From: an uncultured Prevotella sp.
GTDB lineage: Bacteria; Bacteroidota; Bacteroidia; Bacteroidales; Bacteroidaceae
Direction: 5' to 3'
Assembly (NCBI GenBank): GCA_937916405.1
Contig: CALFUF010000109.1
Span: 1 to 7,353 of the forward strand
Length of the DNA stretch: 7,353 nucleotides
Part shown: positions 5,766 through 7,353 of the stretch, in pieces
Numbering within the stretch: the stretch's first letter is position 1
Layout of the letters: the number at the start of each line of letters is the position of its first letter
The notes under the pieces: model-generated
Told to the model about the DNA's origin: nothing
Database searches by the model: none
Seen by the model: only the letters and a program-made list of their open reading frames with translations
Program-made: the position numbers and the translations under genes

Positions 5766-6824
5766 TTATGTTAGTGTTCCTTGAGAATTTATAACAGAAC
5801 GTGGATTGAGTACGACTGCCAATCGCTCAGCCTCGGCACGGGCAGGCTTGCCTGTCTCGGTGAGGGGAATGCGGTCGATGTGGAGGTACTGGCGGGGTTG
5901 CCTGTATTTGGGAAGTACTTGACGACAGATGTCCTGAACAGCAGGAATATCAGGTGACTCGGTGAGCAGGACAACTTGTTCACCGAGTTTCGTATCAGGT
6001 GCTTTGGTAATCATATAAGGTTCGTGGAGATGCGGATGCAACTGTCGTTCCACCTCCTCTATCTGTATCTTGATACCCCCTGAGCAGATGACATTGTCTT
6101 TCCTGCCAAGGATGCGGAATTGTTTAGGTGAGAGGTGAGAGGTGAGAGGTGAGAGGTCAGCGATATCGTTAGTAACCAGAGGACCATTATACACGGCAGG
6201 AGCATTGATGACCAGACAGTTATCCTCGTTCAGTGACACCTCGACACCCTCGAAGGGAGTGTACCAGTCGCTACGGTCAGGACCGTTGAGCCGTCGGAGG
6301 GCGATATGAGACAGCGTCTCTGTCATGCCGTAGGTACTCCAGATATGATTGGGCAAGTCTTTCAATGCTTCCGCTAACTCGTCGTTGATGGCACCACCCC
6401 CAATAATCAGATGACGGATCTGACGTAGTCGCTCAGGTGCTTGCTGTAACAGGTTCCACACCTGTAAGGGCACCATCGCTGCAAAGTCTATTTCCTCCCC
6501 TAAGTCAGGGGAGGTCAGGTGGGGTCTGAGCAAGGGAAGTCCACTGGGTTCTTCGACAATCAGTTTCAGACCACAGGTCAGGGCACGTACCACCATCATC
6601 TTGCCAGCGATATAGTCGAGGGGCATACAGAGCAATGCCGTGTCTCCCTCCTTCAATCCCAAGAAATGACACGTTACCCGTGCCGAAGCCTCCATGCGTC
6701 GTTTCTCCACAAGCATCGGCTTGGGCTTACCCGTCGAGCCACTGGTATGTACCAGCACGGTCGGACTGTCGTTATGCCATTCGGCTAGAAACTCTTCTAA
6801 AGACAGATTAACTTTTAAAGACAT
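5766..6824 (-). CDS. menE: o-Succinylbenzoate--CoA ligase
   Basis: An AMP-forming acyl-CoA ligase that activates o-succinylbenzoate with ATP and CoA in menaquinone synthesis; cytosolic. The 352 residues carry the family core motifs: VHTSGSTGKPK (25-35, phosphate-binding A3), WSTYGMTET (162-170, A5), TNDIAD (218-223, A7, D220), RILGRKDNVICSGGIKIQ (237-254, A8) and PLTETGK (320-326, with the adenylation lysine K326). The start is ATG at 6824, 37 bases after the menC stop, so the two are likely co-transcribed. Two stretches look added compared with Bacteroides MenE as remembered: RPHLTSPDLGEE (100-111), encoded by a GC-rich palindrome, and LSPLTSHLSP (224-233), encoded by a 7-bp tandem repeat just before motif A8. 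Both keep the frame and lie in likely surface loops, so the enzyme is probably functional. Misassignment to another acyl-CoA ligase is unlikely given the short length and the menC neighbour. Confidence 0.93.
   Translation of the reverse strand: MSLKVNLSLEEFLAEWHNDSPTVLVHTSGSTGKPKPMLVEKRRMEASARVTCHFLGLKEGDTALLCMPLDYIAGKMMVVRALTCGLKLIVEEPSGLPLLRPHLTSPDLGEEIDFAAMVPLQVWNLLQQAPERLRQIRHLIIGGGAINDELAEALKDLPNHIWSTYGMTETLSHIALRRLNGPDRSDWYTPFEGVEVSLNEDNCLVINAPAVYNGPLVTNDIADLSPLTSHLSPKQFRILGRKDNVICSGGIKIQIEEVERQLHPHLHEPYMITKAPDTKLGEQVVLLTESPDIPAVQDICRQVLPKYRQPRQYLHIDRIPLTETGKPARAEAERLAVVLNPRSVINSQGTLT
6127..6157. repeat. Heptamer tandem repeat GGTGAGA x4.4 inside menE
   Basis: Plus-strand bases read GGTGAGA four times plus GGT. 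On the coding strand this yields LSPLTSHLSP (residues 224-233), because a 7-bp unit cycles through all three frames every 21 bp. Gain or loss of one or two units would frameshift menE before motif A8; gain or loss of three would keep the frame. Four copies is a modest number, so instability is possible but not shown. Confidence 0.85.
6494..6525. repeat. GC-rich palindromic element inside menE
   Basis: CCTCCCCT (6494-6501) and AGGGGAGG (6507-6514) form a perfect 8-bp inverted repeat around AAGTC, followed by TCAGGTGGGGT. On the coding strand it encodes RPHLTSPDLGEE (residues 100-111), which interrupts an otherwise ordinary MenE stretch between LP and IDFAAMVPLQVW. It resembles the short CT/AG-rich palindromes scattered between genes in Bacteroidota genomes, as recalled; a genome-wide copy count was not possible. 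Confidence 0.6.
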
Positions 6825-6840
6825 AATAACATATTAACAT
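6822..6840 (-). repeat. 8-bp tandem repeat with three ATGs at the menE start
   Basis: On the minus strand ATATGTTA is followed by ATATGTTA and then TTATG, placing ATG codons at 6840, 6832 and 6824, one in each frame. Only 6824 opens menE. The other two open short frames of 10 and 5 codons that end inside the first menE codons. They lie in the menC-menE gap and could influence initiation, but may be simple AT-rich repetition. Confidence 0.5.
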
Positions 6841-6861
6841 ATTCAACTTCTTGTTATTTTG

Positions 6862-7353
6862 TTACTCTGTCGTTACCCATAATCTGTCTCCTCGTATCTC
6901 TAAATTCATCGGAATATTATCCGTAAAGAGATGTCCTGTGCCTAAGCCCTGTGGCAGACGAATAGCAGGACCATAGATATCCGAAGCGAGTTGGGCAATG
7001 GCATTCAAGCCGATATTACTCTCCAGGGCGGAGGTGATCCATGAGCCGATGCCCATATCACTTGCTATCTCCACCCATTCACGGACACCAGTCATACCAC
7101 CATGCAAGGACGGTTTCAGGATGATATACGCAGGACGGATGATATTCAGCATCTGTCGTTTCTGGTCAGGGTCGTTGACCCCAATGAGTTCCTCGTCCAT
7201 AGCGATACGGAGGGGGGACTCTCTACAGAGTTCCGCCATGTTCGCCCACTGTCCCGCCTTGATGGGTTGCTCGATGGAATGCAGCGCATACTGGGAGAGC
7301 AGTTCGAGTTTATAGAGTGCCTCCTCGTAAGGGAAAGCGCCATTGGCATCCAC
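6862..7353 (-). CDS. menC: o-Succinylbenzoate synthase, C-terminal part
   Basis: An enolase-superfamily enzyme that dehydrates SHCHC to o-succinylbenzoate, the substrate made for MenE. Only the last 163 codons are present; the N-terminal cap domain and the first catalytic lysine lie beyond the window. The first visible codons are GTG GAT and are internal, not a start. The barrel's catalytic set is visible in order (local numbering): VDANGAF with metal ligand D2, SIEQPI with metal ligand E28, AMDEELIG with metal ligand D53, and ILKPSLHGG with catalytic lysine K80. SALESNIGLNAIAQLAS (108-124) and GLGTGHLFTDNI (136-147) are typical of MenC. The order menC then menE, 37 bases apart on one strand, is the usual end of a Bacteroidales men operon. 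Assignment is firm. Confidence 0.93.
   Translation of the reverse strand: MDANGAFPYEEALYKLELLSQYALHSIEQPIKAGQWANMAELCRESPLRIAMDEELIGVNDPDQKRQMLNIIRPAYIILKPSLHGGMTGVREWVEIASDMGIGSWITSALESNIGLNAIAQLASDIYGPAIRLPQGLGTGHLFTDNIPMNLEIRGDRLWVTTE

Noticed and set aside
6519..7315. Plus-strand open frames opposite menE and menC (6519-6788 and 6998-7315)
   Set aside because: They are antisense to genes with complete catalytic motifs and have no recognisable product.

Overview
The window looks like a chromosomal segment of a Bacteroidales bacterium, with a Prevotella-like flavour. Three observations support this. The two clearest promoter candidates carry the Bacteroidota -7 element TAnnTTTG. Start codons mostly lack a strong Shine-Dalgarno sequence. 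The proteins (a menC-menE pair, an M20 dipeptidase, RhuM, and a short HTH protein with the WLAEQLGK...STVSKWCTN pattern) resemble Bacteroidales families. The genus is inference from recall, not from a search.

Layout. Bases 1-573 (minus strand) hold the N-terminal 191 codons of a PepD-type aminoacyl-histidine dipeptidase; its C-terminus lies outside the window. Bases 574-838 are a non-coding region with a pepD promoter candidate, two related palindromes sharing the core CAAA-N4-TTTG, and a promoter candidate for the next gene. Bases 839-5706 (plus strand) are an accessory module of three genes: a 64-residue HTH regulator (839-1033), a 1102-residue single-chain type IIG-like restriction-modification protein (1254-4562) and a RhuM-family protein (4690-5706). 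Bases 5766-7353 (minus strand) return to housekeeping: menE and the C-terminal half of menC, two steps of menaquinone synthesis.

How it fits together. The HTH gene and the restriction-modification gene look like a self-regulated unit: a controller-type regulator sits in front of a protein that fuses a PD-(D/E)XK nuclease, an N6-adenine methyltransferase and a target-recognition region. The same 10-mer, AATCATTAAA, occurs 37 bp before the HTH start and 39 bp before the restriction-modification start, so it is a candidate shared operator. RhuM follows on the same strand after a 127-bp gap holding two copies of a short palindrome 21 bp apart. The restriction-modification gene is visibly AT-richer than pepD, menE and menC, RhuM is intermediate, and all three module genes run opposite to their neighbours. 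This suggests a horizontally acquired defence cassette between pepD and the end of the men operon. No integrase, transposase, tRNA gene, CRISPR array or clear target-site duplication is visible.

The least expected features are in menE. Its coding sequence carries two simple or palindromic DNA elements that read through in frame: a GC-rich inverted repeat at 6494-6514 and 4.4 tandem copies of a 7-bp unit at 6127-6157. They look like dispersed intergenic repeats that landed inside a gene, and the heptamer tract could in principle shift the reading frame.
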